Shown: positions 1-10,600 of the stretch, in pieces
Numbering within the stretch: the stretch's first letter is position 1
Layout: each line of letters opens with the position of its first letter
Source: Chitinophaga rhizophila
Lineage (GTDB): Bacteria; Bacteroidota; Bacteroidia; Chitinophagales; Chitinophagaceae
Direction of reading: 5' to 3'
DNA length: 64,000 nucleotides
Assembly: GCF_019492185.1 (NCBI RefSeq)
Contig: NZ_JAICCF010000002.1
Location: 248,001 to 312,000 of the forward strand
Program-made: the position numbers and the translations under genes
The notes under the pieces: model-generated
What the model saw: only the letters and a program-made list of their open reading frames with translations
Databases searched by the model: none
Told to the model about the DNA's origin: nothing

Positions 1-147
1 GAGAATTAATATGGTAATGGTTATTATGTGCCCCAATACCTGTCCTACACTCCATACCCGCACCTCCCCCAGCCTCATTACCAATGTGCCACCTGCAAGT
101 ATGCTGATGAGAATAAAACACCATTTTAAATGGTATGATCTGAACAT
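1..147 (-). CDS. Membrane protein, N-terminal part only (cut by window edge)
   Basis: Reading the minus strand from an ATG at 147 gives 49 codons with no stop to the window edge. The peptide starts MFRSYHLKWCFILISILAGG and has two hydrophobic stretches (about residues 9-24 and 34-49) with a charged turn between them, as in the first helices of an integral membrane protein. It lies 212 bp downstream of the last NRPS gene on the same strand, so it might be a transport or tailoring gene of that cluster, but nothing here identifies its family. The start could also be an internal Met. The call rests only on the open frame and its hydrophobic pattern. Confidence 0.45.
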   Translation of the reverse strand, partial: MFRSYHLKWCFILISILAGGTLVMRLGEVRVWSVGQVLGHIITITILIL

Positions 148-293
148 GCGCAAATGTAACGATTAGGCAACCGCAAGACATCGAAAAAACAGGCGAAATG
201 GACAATTTCAGGGCTGAAATGACGGAAAAGGCTGAAATTATCCGGAGGCACTTTGAAATAGTGCCCTTAAAAATTCCTATCGTCCTAAAATTA

Positions 294-353
294 GTCGGGG
301 GGAATCATCATGATTCAGTACTTATGCGACCGACATCATTCCTCCCCCCTGAC
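294..353 (-). terminator. Candidate terminator after the NRPS operon
   Basis: An imperfect GC-rich inverted repeat lies just after the stop of the last NRPS gene: left arm 294-305 (GTCGGGGGGAAT) and right arm 338-353 (ATTCCTCCCCCCTGAC), which pair with two bulged T residues around a loop of about 32 nt. On the minus strand the distal arm is followed by TAATTTT. The rest of the 148-359 gap shows no convincing gene. Confidence 0.4.
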
Positions 354-359
354 GAACAA

Positions 360-3300
360 TTATTTATAAGAAACGAGACGTTTATTGCTTCGCATAACCT
401 GCAGAATAGCAGATATATCTGTTAAGATATTTTCATGATGCACGTCATGTAATTGTATCAATTCAAAATTAGCAGGATCGGCCAGCACATTCCTTATATT
501 ATTGTCAGGTAATGCCAGAACATGATCTGTCAAAGCATCAAGTGCTTCAGAAGCATGAATAAGTGGTGCTTCTGACTTCTGCATTGCTTTCAGCAAAATG
601 ACCCGGGTATGACGCAATCTGGCAGATAGTGGCTGATTGCCCAATTGTAATACGCCTGCTTCATAGGTGTCGCTTGGCAAACTATTACCGGCAATAGTGT
701 TTGTCAGCGATACCAACAGTTCATCACCATCAGGCAATACGGTATCCAGTAGAAAAACGCGAATGTCCTTAACACCCCTTTGCTCGAGTATTGCTGCTAT
801 CTCCAACGCAATCTGTCCACCGAGCGACCATCCTACAAGTACATAATGATCCGGATACGCCGGTAATTGCACCTCATCAATGAATGTAAGATATTTTGCT
901 GCCAATGCGTGCAATTGGAGAATCGGTTCATGATGACTTCTGTTATAAGGTTCTATGCCATAACAGGTATAATCAGTTCCTAACTCTTCGGCCAGAGAAG
1001 TGTAAACTTCAACACCGGCACTACCAGGGTGTATCATAAACAAAGGCGGCTTATCAACTGCTTTGTTAAGCCTGACGATGTACTGCTGTTCACGTTCTTT
1101 ATCTCCCAGAAGTTCTGCCAGGCGTGAGATGGTTTTCGTCAGGTAGATATCAACCACTCGTAGATCGACATTAAGCTGACGATTTACCTTGTTTATCAAC
1201 TGCATCGCCAGAATACTGTTGCCTCCGATACGGAAGAAGTCATCATGAATACTAATTTGTCCGGAAGGCAAGCCAAGCACCGCGCTGAAGACCTCAGACA
1301 AGCGATATTGCATATTATTTACAGGCGGATGATATGTATGCACTGACGGCCGGTCAGGGGCTTTTAATGCCTTACGATCGATCTTACCATTGGCAGTCAG
1401 CGGCATATCTTCTAATTCAATTATTTCGGCAGGAATCATATACTCTGGAAGGCGCTGTAACAGGTAATCCTTCAGTTGCGTAGCGTTAGACGGATGCAAC
1501 CCGGCCACGAATGCGCTCAGCTTTTTAGCAGCATCTTCTCCCGTAACCTGTACTACAGCTTGCTTAACCAGCCCACTTTGCAACAGTATTTGTTCGATCT
1601 CTCCCGGTTCAATACGATGTCCTCTGATCTTGACCTGCTCATCTATCCTTCCTATATAATCAATGTTCCCGTCTGGCTGCCATGCACCCAGATCGCCGGT
1701 ATGATAAATGGTTCCCTGATACTTATCTCCAAATGCCACAGTTACAAACTTATTTGCAGTCAGCGCTGCACGATTGAGATAACCAAGGCTTATACCCGCC
1801 CCACCAATACATATTTCTCCTGGTACTCCATGTGGTAAAAGATGCCCTTTCCTATCCAATATAAACACCTGCGTATTTGCTACCGGGCGTCCGATAGGTA
1901 TACGGGTTTGAACGCGCTCACCTTTTAGGTACTTATAAGTAATAGCTGTCACTGTCGTCTCCGTTGGACCATATTCATTGTAAAAAGCAATATCAGAAGA
2001 AAGCTGCGCAGGTAACCAGGCAGGACAATCTTCACCTCCAACGACTATGCGTCGCAACGTATGGTGGGATGGCAAGGGAAACAGATGCTTTAATAATCCA
2101 GGCGTGATATCAAGATGAGTTATACATCTAGAAACTAGCATCTTATTAAACACGCTGGCATCTAACAATGCCTGCTTCTGTGCAATGTAAACACTCGCCC
2201 CGCTGGTAAGCGGAACAAATAGCTGCTCTACAGAAGCGTCAAAAGTGAAGGAGGCGGTCAGTACCGACTTGTCGGTTACACACATATTATACTCACGTTG
2301 ACGGTCGCCTAACAAGTTTATGACTGAACGATGTGCAACCACTACTCCTTTCGGCTGTCCTGTAGATCCCGAAGTATATATGACATAAGCAGGAGCATCA
2401 GATGTGACACTTATATCGATAGGCTGTAAATGTGCTGTAGAATCAATCGCTTTGCTGACATCGGCTATATGAGCAATGGTGCTTATACTATCGGCAACAC
2501 AAATGCTACCTGCATTCAATATAAAAGGAGCACGGCTGTCCTCTAATATCTGCTTCACCCTTTCTACGGGATACTCCACGTCCATCGGTACATACGCAGC
2601 TCCTGCTTTAAGTATGCCCAGGATAGCCACTACTGAGTGTACCGAACGATCTGCATACATCGGTAATAATGTTCCCGCAGATACGCCACTTTGTTGCAGG
2701 TAGCAACTTAGCCTATCAGCCAGTTGATTCAGATCTGCATATGTCAGCATTAGTGTATCATCCTCAACAGCTATTGCTGCGGGTGTAGTTGCTGCCTGCT
2801 TTTCAAACAGACTCACCAGCGTCGCCTCAGTATCATATTCGCTACACGTCTGATTGAGTGTTAATAGCAGATTCGTGACTTCTTCATGTGATAATATCTG
2901 CAGCAAGTCAACAGGCTCATTGTAACGATGCAGATAAGCATCCAGTATAGCATTGAGCCATGTATGCAGTTCCTCCAGCGTTCTTCCGCCGGAAAGCTGA
3001 CGCTGCTGAGAGTAAATAATCGTTAAAACATCCCCGGTTATACTAACATCAAAATCCAGGTATGTGTTTGTCCTATCGTTACCTGGCGCGGGATCTGGCC
3101 GCTGTGCGGCGGCCGCATGTCCCTCAGTAAAAAGCCCGGGATTTATCGCATCATACACGTAAAAGTTGGTGAAATTAAACAATATGTCAAAAAACGGATT
3201 ATCATCTGTCGCAAGTTCACCAGTTGCTTTTACAATTTCCAGTAATGGAAAATTCTCATTTTCCTTGAGTGCCTTTAATTTATTCTCTATTTCATTAAAA

Positions 3301-6300
3301 TAACTGCTCCATGAAGTATTCTTACCGGCTTTACTAATACGGAAAGGTATCGTATTAAGAAAACACCCTAACAGACGGTCACCGTCTTCCATAACAGGCC
3401 GGCTATTAGTAGTCAATCCTATTGTCATCTCATCCTCATGTGTCAGCATTCCTGTCAGGAACAGAAACGCTCCCAGGAAAAGTGATTTCACAGAGATCTG
3501 GTCATGGTCCGTACGCCGCTTTAATTGCTTCCAATAGTTGCTATCATACGTCTGGATATACTTCCTTTGCTCAGGATTATGAGTAAACAGCCTCAATCTT
3601 TTATAGCCTTCCATCTGCTGCTGCCAGAAAGATGCATGTTTGCCTGACCTTTTTTCCACAAGACTTTCCATAACAAAATGCCGATAGGTGCATTTCAATG
3701 GTATTAATAAGTCATTCACTGATTTATCCTGTAACAATCTTAAATAGAGATTATTCAATTCAGTGTTAAGATGTGCTACACTCCAACCGTCCAGCATCGC
3801 ATGATGGAACTCAAAAACAAATACATACCAGTCCGCAAGCCTGATGAATGTACCACGCCATAGCGGACCACGTTCAAAGTCAAACTGTTTCTGCTGCTGC
3901 CCCTGCAGATAAGACTGTACAAAACCAGTTGCTTCATTCAATGTTATATCTGATCTATCTATTTGGGCAAATCGGGTTACCGTTTGCTTATACACAATCT
4001 GAAGGCCATTAACATGTGCATGCATGTCAAAAGCAGTACGCAGTATTGCATGTTTTTCCACCAGCAGACCAAATGCTGCTTCAAACAAATTTGTATTCAA
4101 ATCAACAGGTAATACATGAGCAAACTGGTCATGATAAATACCCTCTCCGGGATGCAGTATTGAAGCATATATCATACCACTCTGAATATCGCTCATAGGA
4201 AATATGTCAGCAATATCCACAGCATCATTACGCTGACTTAAGACTTCTTCTTTTATTGATGCCACCTCACTTTCCACCTGATTATACAGTTCATTCCCAC
4301 TTTCTGAAAGCAGTGGCATCTGAGGTAGGGCTGCCGATAGCTGTGCTATGGTGGGTAACTGATAGAGATCATACAACCGTACATTACGGCCAAACACTTG
4401 CCTTAGACGACTAACTACTCCAATAGCAATAATAGAGTCTCCTCCGAACCGGAAAAAGTCATCATGTATACCAATGCGTGCGGTATGCAAAGCATCCTGC
4501 CATATGGCAACCAACTGAGTCTCCATCTCGTTGCGCGGCGCTACATAGCTATTGCTATTTACACCAGTATTCGTGGGATGTGGTAATGCACGCTTATCTA
4601 CTTTGCCATTGTTAGTCAAAGGAAGTGCTTCCATTGCGATAACTGCAGACGGTATCATATAATCCGGCAGTCGCTGCCCCAGATAAGATAGTACCGCTGA
4701 CTCTTCATAATTATCTCCCGGAACAATATACGCTACCAGTCGTTTACCTCCACCTTCCTCATAAATTGTTACTACGCCTCTGCTGATATAACCACTATCC
4801 TGCAGCACCTGCTCTATTTCGCCTAATTCAATCCTGAAACCTCGCAGTTTTACCTGATCATCAGTACGCCCCAAGTAAGCAATGCTGCCATCCGGTAAAA
4901 TTCTGGCAAGATCGCCTGTGCGATACAACCGTTCCCCGCTGACAGGATGATCAATAAAACGCTCTGCTGTTAATTCCGGCTGATTCAAATAACCACGAGA
5001 TAAACCAGCACCACCAACATATAGCTCGCCAGGAACGCCTGGCGGAAGTCGCCTGAGGTATTTATCAAGTACATAAGCTGTACGATTTTTTAATGGATAA
5101 CCTATGGGGACACTCATATTGGCAGTAATCTCCCTAATATCGTATGTGAGCGAGAATGTCGTATTCTCTGTCGGTCCATAACCGTTAATAATCCTAAGAT
5201 CCGGATAAGTGGCCTTTAAACGAGTAATATGATAGGCTGATAGCTTCTCTCCTCCTGCCAGCACTGTATTCAAACCCGCAAATACACGTAAATCTGTATC
5301 TACTAACTGATTCAGCCAACCGGAGGTAAACCACATACGTGTCACGCCTCTCTCCTGTATTTCTTCCTTCAACTGCTCATTATCCAGTAACCTGTCTTCA
5401 CTACATAAGACCAGCGTTGCCCCGTTTAACAAGGTCCCCCAATATTCTATCGTACTGGCATCAAACGAAGGAGAACCGGTTGAAAGTAATACGTCTGCTG
5501 CTGACCAGTCCAGAAATCCACTACCCAAAGCCAGACTTACAACATTCTGATGAGTGACCATTACCCCTTTCGGGCGGCCAGTAGAGCCAGATGTATACAT
5601 TACATAAGCAAGACTATCTGCCGTGATATCTACCTGTAAAGCCGCCGTCGGCATCAATCCCAATATAGGTTGTAATGCTTCCAGGGTAAGTACCTGCACA
5701 TCATTATCAAACAAATCTCGATACTCACTGCTGGTGATCGCCAGCTTGTAATTAGTGTCTGACAGCATCTGTTCAATACGTTGCTGGGGATAACGCGGAT
5801 CTAACGGTACAAATGCTGCTCCTGCCTTTAGAATACCCAGTAATGTAACAATCAGATCTGCCGATCTGTCCAGACATACGGGGATCAACGTTTCAGGAAT
5901 CACGCCTGACTTTAATAAGTACGCTGCCAGCTGATTAGATGCTTCTTCAACTTCGGCGTAAGTCAGTATTGTGTCTTCAAAGATTAATGCGGTCGCCGAT
6001 AGTGTAGCTGATGCTTGTGTACTAAATACCTCCCCTATTGTCAGGTTGGAAGGATAAGTAATTTTAGCTCGTTCGGAAAACAGCGCTGCTTCTTCCTGCT
6101 GATAAAAAGACAAGTCATCTACACGAGCTTTTGGATTACTCACAATATCCTGCAATAAAGTAATGTAATGCCTGAACAACTGATCAATACTGGCAGGTAG
6201 AAAAAGATCCGTACAATATTCTACACTTATTGACAATCCGTCCATTTTCTCAATCACAGAGATATTCATGTCAAACTGCGCCGTATCCCGGTCTATACTT

Positions 6301-7646
6301 TCTACAGTCAGGGAAAGATCACCCAGTTTGAGCTGAGGAACCTCCGGTATATTTTGCACATTAAACAGCACCTGGCACAACGGATTCCTGCTACGGTCGC
6401 GCTCCTGCCCTGCCGCTTCTACAATTTTTTCAAATGGAAGATCCTGGTGTTCATAAGCATTGAGCGTATTTTTCTTTACCTGCTGTAGCAATGACTGAAA
6501 ATCAGGATTCCCCTCCAGCTTATTTCTCAGCACAACGGTATTGGCAAAAAATCCAATGAGTGATTCCAGTTCATCCTGCGTCCTTCCCGCAATAGCCGTT
6601 CCAATGCAGATATCTTCCTGACCTGTATAGCGGTAAAGAAGAACGTTAAATGCAGACAGCATGGTCATGAACAGCGTTGTATGCTGCTGGTAAGACAGAT
6701 TTTTCAGCGCTATGGCGAGATCACTGCCGATATCAAACCAGGCTACTCTGCCATTGCTGCTTTGTACCAGTGGTCTGGCAAAATCAAGTGGCAATTCAAG
6801 CCGGGCAACATCCTGCAAGTAGTTGCTCCAGAACGCTGCCTTCCGCGACCATATTCCCTCCTCTTGTTGCCGGCGTTGCCAGATAGCATAATCAGCATAT
6901 TGTACTGGCAAAATCGGCAAGGTAGACATCCTCCTATTGATACGGGCATCATATAATTCTACCAATTCACGCACAATTACAGAAAGCGACCATCCATCTG
7001 CCGCGATATGATGCATGGAAAGTACCAGTAAGTGGTCATCATCGGCAAGACTGAACAAATTCGCCTTCAGCATATAGTCTCCTGACAGATCGTACGCTGT
7101 ATTAAATATCTTTTGAATCTCATCCTGTAATGCCTGCGAATGATCAGCCGATGCAGGAATATCTTTCATATGTAGTTGCCATTCATCAGCTGGTCTGACG
7201 TACTGAAACGGCCCGCTGCTTTCCTGTCGGATTACAGTACGTAATATTTCATGCCTGCTGACAATCTCCCGTAATGCATCCTCTAATGCTGCCTTATCAG
7301 GTTGTCCTTTCAGCCGCAAGGGAATAACGATCTGGTATTGTTTGCTACCATCCAGCTGATCGATAATCCATAATGCTTCCTGTCCGTAAGAAAGCGGAAG
7401 CTTCTCCCCTTCCTTGCGTTGAGCAGGCTGGATTTTTTCCATTTCCCGCCCTTTTTCTATCAGGTCATTCCCTAGAAAATCGCTGATTTCTGCTTTATAT
7501 TGCCTGATCTCAGCAAGTAACGCCGGGTCCATCTCTACATCCTTCTTTACTCTCACCTTTATTTTATCATCTTCCAGATATACTTCCACCCCATTTTTCC
7601 TCGCATTACTTAATACATCAATGGCTTTACTAAAGTCGGTTTGCAT
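360..7646 (-). CDS. NRPS, modules 9-10 with terminal thioesterase (dock-C-A-T-C-A-T-TE)
   Basis: This last synthetase of the line adds the final two residues and releases the peptide. Domains (approximate residues): TubC-type N-terminal docking domain 1-60; C domain with HHIAADG near 212; A domain with YTSGSTG near 687; T domain with GGDSI near 1067; second C domain starting with YPMSDIQSGM near 1150 and HHAMLDG near 1282; A domain with TSGSTG near 1760; T domain with GGNSI near 2144; thioesterase with GWSLGG near 2272, LLDTVLPDG near 2300 and a late His in DVHHEN near 2404 (Ser-Asp-His triad). Pocket residues read by alignment to GrsA: module 9 DAIWLGGTF (valine type), module 10 DAEDVGEVT (acidic pocket, so a basic amino acid is inferred). 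It starts 24 bp after the preceding NRPS gene, so it is the end of an operon. There is no epimerase domain. Confidence 0.95.
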   Translation of the reverse strand: MQTDFSKAIDVLSNARKNGVEVYLEDDKIKVRVKKDVEMDPALLAEIRQYKAEISDFLGNDLIEKGREMEKIQPAQRKEGEKLPLSYGQEALWIIDQLDGSKQYQIVIPLRLKGQPDKAALEDALREIVSRHEILRTVIRQESSGPFQYVRPADEWQLHMKDIPASADHSQALQDEIQKIFNTAYDLSGDYMLKANLFSLADDDHLLVLSMHHIAADGWSLSVIVRELVELYDARINRRMSTLPILPVQYADYAIWQRRQQEEGIWSRKAAFWSNYLQDVARLELPLDFARPLVQSSNGRVAWFDIGSDLAIALKNLSYQQHTTLFMTMLSAFNVLLYRYTGQEDICIGTAIAGRTQDELESLIGFFANTVVLRNKLEGNPDFQSLLQQVKKNTLNAYEHQDLPFEKIVEAAGQERDRSRNPLCQVLFNVQNIPEVPQLKLGDLSLTVESIDRDTAQFDMNISVIEKMDGLSISVEYCTDLFLPASIDQLFRHYITLLQDIVSNPKARVDDLSFYQQEEAALFSERAKITYPSNLTIGEVFSTQASATLSATALIFEDTILTYAEVEEASNQLAAYLLKSGVIPETLIPVCLDRSADLIVTLLGILKAGAAFVPLDPRYPQQRIEQMLSDTNYKLAITSSEYRDLFDNDVQVLTLEALQPILGLMPTAALQVDITADSLAYVMYTSGSTGRPKGVMVTHQNVVSLALGSGFLDWSAADVLLSTGSPSFDASTIEYWGTLLNGATLVLCSEDRLLDNEQLKEEIQERGVTRMWFTSGWLNQLVDTDLRVFAGLNTVLAGGEKLSAYHITRLKATYPDLRIINGYGPTENTTFSLTYDIREITANMSVPIGYPLKNRTAYVLDKYLRRLPPGVPGELYVGGAGLSRGYLNQPELTAERFIDHPVSGERLYRTGDLARILPDGSIAYLGRTDDQVKLRGFRIELGEIEQVLQDSGYISRGVVTIYEEGGGKRLVAYIVPGDNYEESAVLSYLGQRLPDYMIPSAVIAMEALPLTNNGKVDKRALPHPTNTGVNSNSYVAPRNEMETQLVAIWQDALHTARIGIHDDFFRFGGDSIIAIGVVSRLRQVFGRNVRLYDLYQLPTIAQLSAALPQMPLLSESGNELYNQVESEVASIKEEVLSQRNDAVDIADIFPMSDIQSGMIYASILHPGEGIYHDQFAHVLPVDLNTNLFEAAFGLLVEKHAILRTAFDMHAHVNGLQIVYKQTVTRFAQIDRSDITLNEATGFVQSYLQGQQQKQFDFERGPLWRGTFIRLADWYVFVFEFHHAMLDGWSVAHLNTELNNLYLRLLQDKSVNDLLIPLKCTYRHFVMESLVEKRSGKHASFWQQQMEGYKRLRLFTHNPEQRKYIQTYDSNYWKQLKRRTDHDQISVKSLFLGAFLFLTGMLTHEDEMTIGLTTNSRPVMEDGDRLLGCFLNTIPFRISKAGKNTSWSSYFNEIENKLKALKENENFPLLEIVKATGELATDDNPFFDILFNFTNFYVYDAINPGLFTEGHAAAAQRPDPAPGNDRTNTYLDFDVSITGDVLTIIYSQQRQLSGGRTLEELHTWLNAILDAYLHRYNEPVDLLQILSHEEVTNLLLTLNQTCSEYDTEATLVSLFEKQAATTPAAIAVEDDTLMLTYADLNQLADRLSCYLQQSGVSAGTLLPMYADRSVHSVVAILGILKAGAAYVPMDVEYPVERVKQILEDSRAPFILNAGSICVADSISTIAHIADVSKAIDSTAHLQPIDISVTSDAPAYVIYTSGSTGQPKGVVVAHRSVINLLGDRQREYNMCVTDKSVLTASFTFDASVEQLFVPLTSGASVYIAQKQALLDASVFNKMLVSRCITHLDITPGLLKHLFPLPSHHTLRRIVVGGEDCPAWLPAQLSSDIAFYNEYGPTETTVTAITYKYLKGERVQTRIPIGRPVANTQVFILDRKGHLLPHGVPGEICIGGAGISLGYLNRAALTANKFVTVAFGDKYQGTIYHTGDLGAWQPDGNIDYIGRIDEQVKIRGHRIEPGEIEQILLQSGLVKQAVVQVTGEDAAKKLSAFVAGLHPSNATQLKDYLLQRLPEYMIPAEIIELEDMPLTANGKIDRKALKAPDRPSVHTYHPPVNNMQYRLSEVFSAVLGLPSGQISIHDDFFRIGGNSILAMQLINKVNRQLNVDLRVVDIYLTKTISRLAELLGDKEREQQYIVRLNKAVDKPPLFMIHPGSAGVEVYTSLAEELGTDYTCYGIEPYNRSHHEPILQLHALAAKYLTFIDEVQLPAYPDHYVLVGWSLGGQIALEIAAILEQRGVKDIRVFLLDTVLPDGDELLVSLTNTIAGNSLPSDTYEAGVLQLGNQPLSARLRHTRVILLKAMQKSEAPLIHASEALDALTDHVLALPDNNIRNVLADPANFELIQLHDVHHENILTDISAILQVMRSNKRLVSYK

Positions 7647-7670
7647 TGTATCAATATTAGAGATGGTTAA

Positions 7671-10600
7671 TTATAATTCGAACACATTATAGTCTGCCGC
7701 AACAGGTGCCTGTTCTACAGATGACAACATGTCGAGGTAGGATGACAGCAACGCTATTGTTCTAAATTCAAACAGCCGCTTTACTGGCACATCCAACCCG
7801 ATATCTTTCTTTATCCTGGCATTTACACGCATTAAGACTAATGAATGCCCACCCAGTTCAAAGAAATCGTCATTCATACTGATAGGTGATATGCCAAGTA
7901 ACTGTTCCCAGATTTTTGCCAGCAACTCTTCCTGATGATTACGGGGCGCTATATATTCTTTGTTTTCCCGAACCTGCATGTCTGCCTCCGGTAAGGCACG
8001 CTTATCTATCTTCCCGCTCGGTGTAAGTGGCCATTTTTCCAGACTGATGATTACTGTCGGCAACATATGCGATGGCAACTGCTGCTGCAACTGTTCGGTA
8101 AGTAACTCCTTACTATAATTAGCAGCAGGAAGAACATAGGCCACCAGTTGTCGGCCATTCCCCTGCCCCTGTACCAGAACAACTGTCTGTCGTACCAACC
8201 GGGTATGCATGATCTGCGCTTCTATCTCGCCTGGTTCTATACGATAGCCTCGAATCTTTACCTGTTCATCTGTACGGCCTAGGAAATCCATTTCACCGTC
8301 CGGTCTCCAGCGGGTCAGATCCCCTGTACGGTAAAGCAGCTCCTGTTTTCCTTCAATCAGACTATGTAGGCCAAACTTCTCGCGAGTCAGTTCCGGTTTG
8401 TTATAATACCCCTTACCTAAGCCATCTCCGCCAACATATAATTCTCCCGGCACACCCTGCGGCAGCAATCTTTGCTGTTTATCCAACACATAGACGGTAC
8501 GATTGGCAGGCGGTTTCCCTATCGGCAGATCTCCATCATAATGTCTTTTTACAAGATGGCAGGCCAGGGAAATCACAGAATTTTCTGTCGGCCCATATGC
8601 ATTAATAACATCAACATCCGGCAACACTTTCCTGAGCTGATTAATATGTGAGGTAGATACCTTCTCTCCACCCGTAATGATCATCTTCAAAGGTCTTAAC
8701 ACATTTATATCAGAGTCAATCAGCTGATGTAACCACCCAGCAGCTATCCACATTTTTGTAATGCCTGATGCTATAATCTTATCTCGAAGAATACTGCTGT
8801 CCAGCAGCTCATGTTCCGGTGTAATCACTAATTGTCCGCCATTCAGCAACATAGACCAGTATTCCAGTGTACTGGCATCAAAAGATGGCGACCCCGTAGC
8901 TAATAAACGATCAAACGGTCCGAAAACCGCCAGGTTTCCGCCACGCAGAAGGCTGATCACATTTTTATGTGTGATCATCACGCCTTTAGGCTCGCCTGTA
9001 GAACCGGAAGTGTACATAATGTAGGCAAGATCCTCCGGAGTTGTTGCCGTCGTCACAGCCCGTACAGCTGGCAGTATATCCCATATGTCAGGAGCATCAA
9101 GGCTCAATACAGCATGGCTCTCTAAAAGTGAACCTGCTATTGCTTCGCTGGCTGCTGTGCTGGTCAATATAACTGTCGCTCCAACGTCCCTCAACATGTA
9201 ACTCAGCCGGTCTTTAGGATAAGCAGGATCCAACGTTACATAAGCTCCTCCTGCTTTTAACACGGCGAGAATGCCAATAATGAGTTCCTTGGTTCTCTCT
9301 GTACAGATGCCTACTGGCGTATTGGCCGTCACACCTTGTTCCTGCAACCACAAGGCAACCTGCGTCGCCCTATTATTCAATTCCAGGTAAGTTAGCTGAC
9401 TATTATTGTCTTTAACGGCAATCGCGCCTGGTGTCCAGAACGCCTGCTCTTCAAACAGCGCATGAATTGTATAAGCATCCGGATAATTAAACGGCTGCGG
9501 ATTAAGACTGTACAGCAATTGATTAGTTTCGCTTTCACCCAGTACCAGCTGCCTGTTCACGGGCATATCATACCGATACAGATAACTATCCAGCACAGCT
9601 TTAAAGTAATGATGTATGCGCTCAAGCGAGATGCCGCTATACAGTGACTTACGTAATGAATAAATAACATTAAGTACTCCACCGGTAACACTTACTGTGC
9701 AGTCCAGGAAGGTGTTTGTAGTTTCATTGCCTCTGTCCTGGTGAGAAGCTTCTTCATAACTTTCATCGCTTTTCTCAAACAATGCATCCTGCAGTCCGTC
9801 ATAAACGTGGAAATTGATGAAGTTAATAATTACGTCAAAGAAAGGGTTCTCGTCATTACTTTTTTCGCCTGTCAGTGAAGCAATCATAGCCAGCGGTGTT
9901 CGTTCATGCTCTTGCAAACGTAATAAGTGGTCGGCAACCTGCTCAAACCAAGCTTTCCAGGAAAGTCCTTTTTCACTGGTATTGCAACGGAAAGGTACCG
10001 TGTTCAGGAAACAACCCAACATCTTGTCTGCATCTTCAATTCCCGGACGGCTGTTAGTCACTATGCCCACAGTCAATTCGTTTTCAGCTGTTAACATCCC
10101 AAGTGCATACAAATGAGCTGCAAGAAACAGTGCTTTCAGAGGAATCTTATCGGTTGAGGCTCTGTGCCTGATCTCTTCAAAATAAGCAGTGGGATAGGTA
10201 CGAACGAACCGCTCGTTGACATCATCCTGAGTGAAGATATCCAGTCGCTTGTACTCATCCATTTCTTTCATCCAGAAGTCCTTGCTACCTCCCTGCTTTT
10301 GTTCTATAATACTATCTATTACAAAGTCTTTATAAGAGGCTTTTAATGGTGTTAATGTCGTTGTGGAATTATCCTGTTGCAGTCTGAAATAGAGGTTGTT
10401 TAACTCTGTATTGAGTGTGGCTACGCTCCATCCATCCAGCAATGCATGATGAAATTGGAAGACAAAGAGGTACTGATCTTTCAGCCTGACCAATGTACCC
10501 CTCCAGAGTGGTGCAATTGTCACGTCGAATGAGTTACCTCTTTCTGCTGCCAGATATTCCTGAATCCTAGTTGCTGCCTCCCGGCGATCAAGTGTTGACC

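Noticed and set aside
198-425. 75-codon plus-strand frame at the end of the NRPS operon
   Set aside because: It overlaps the NRPS stop and the terminator-like hairpin, and its translation shows no family resemblance.
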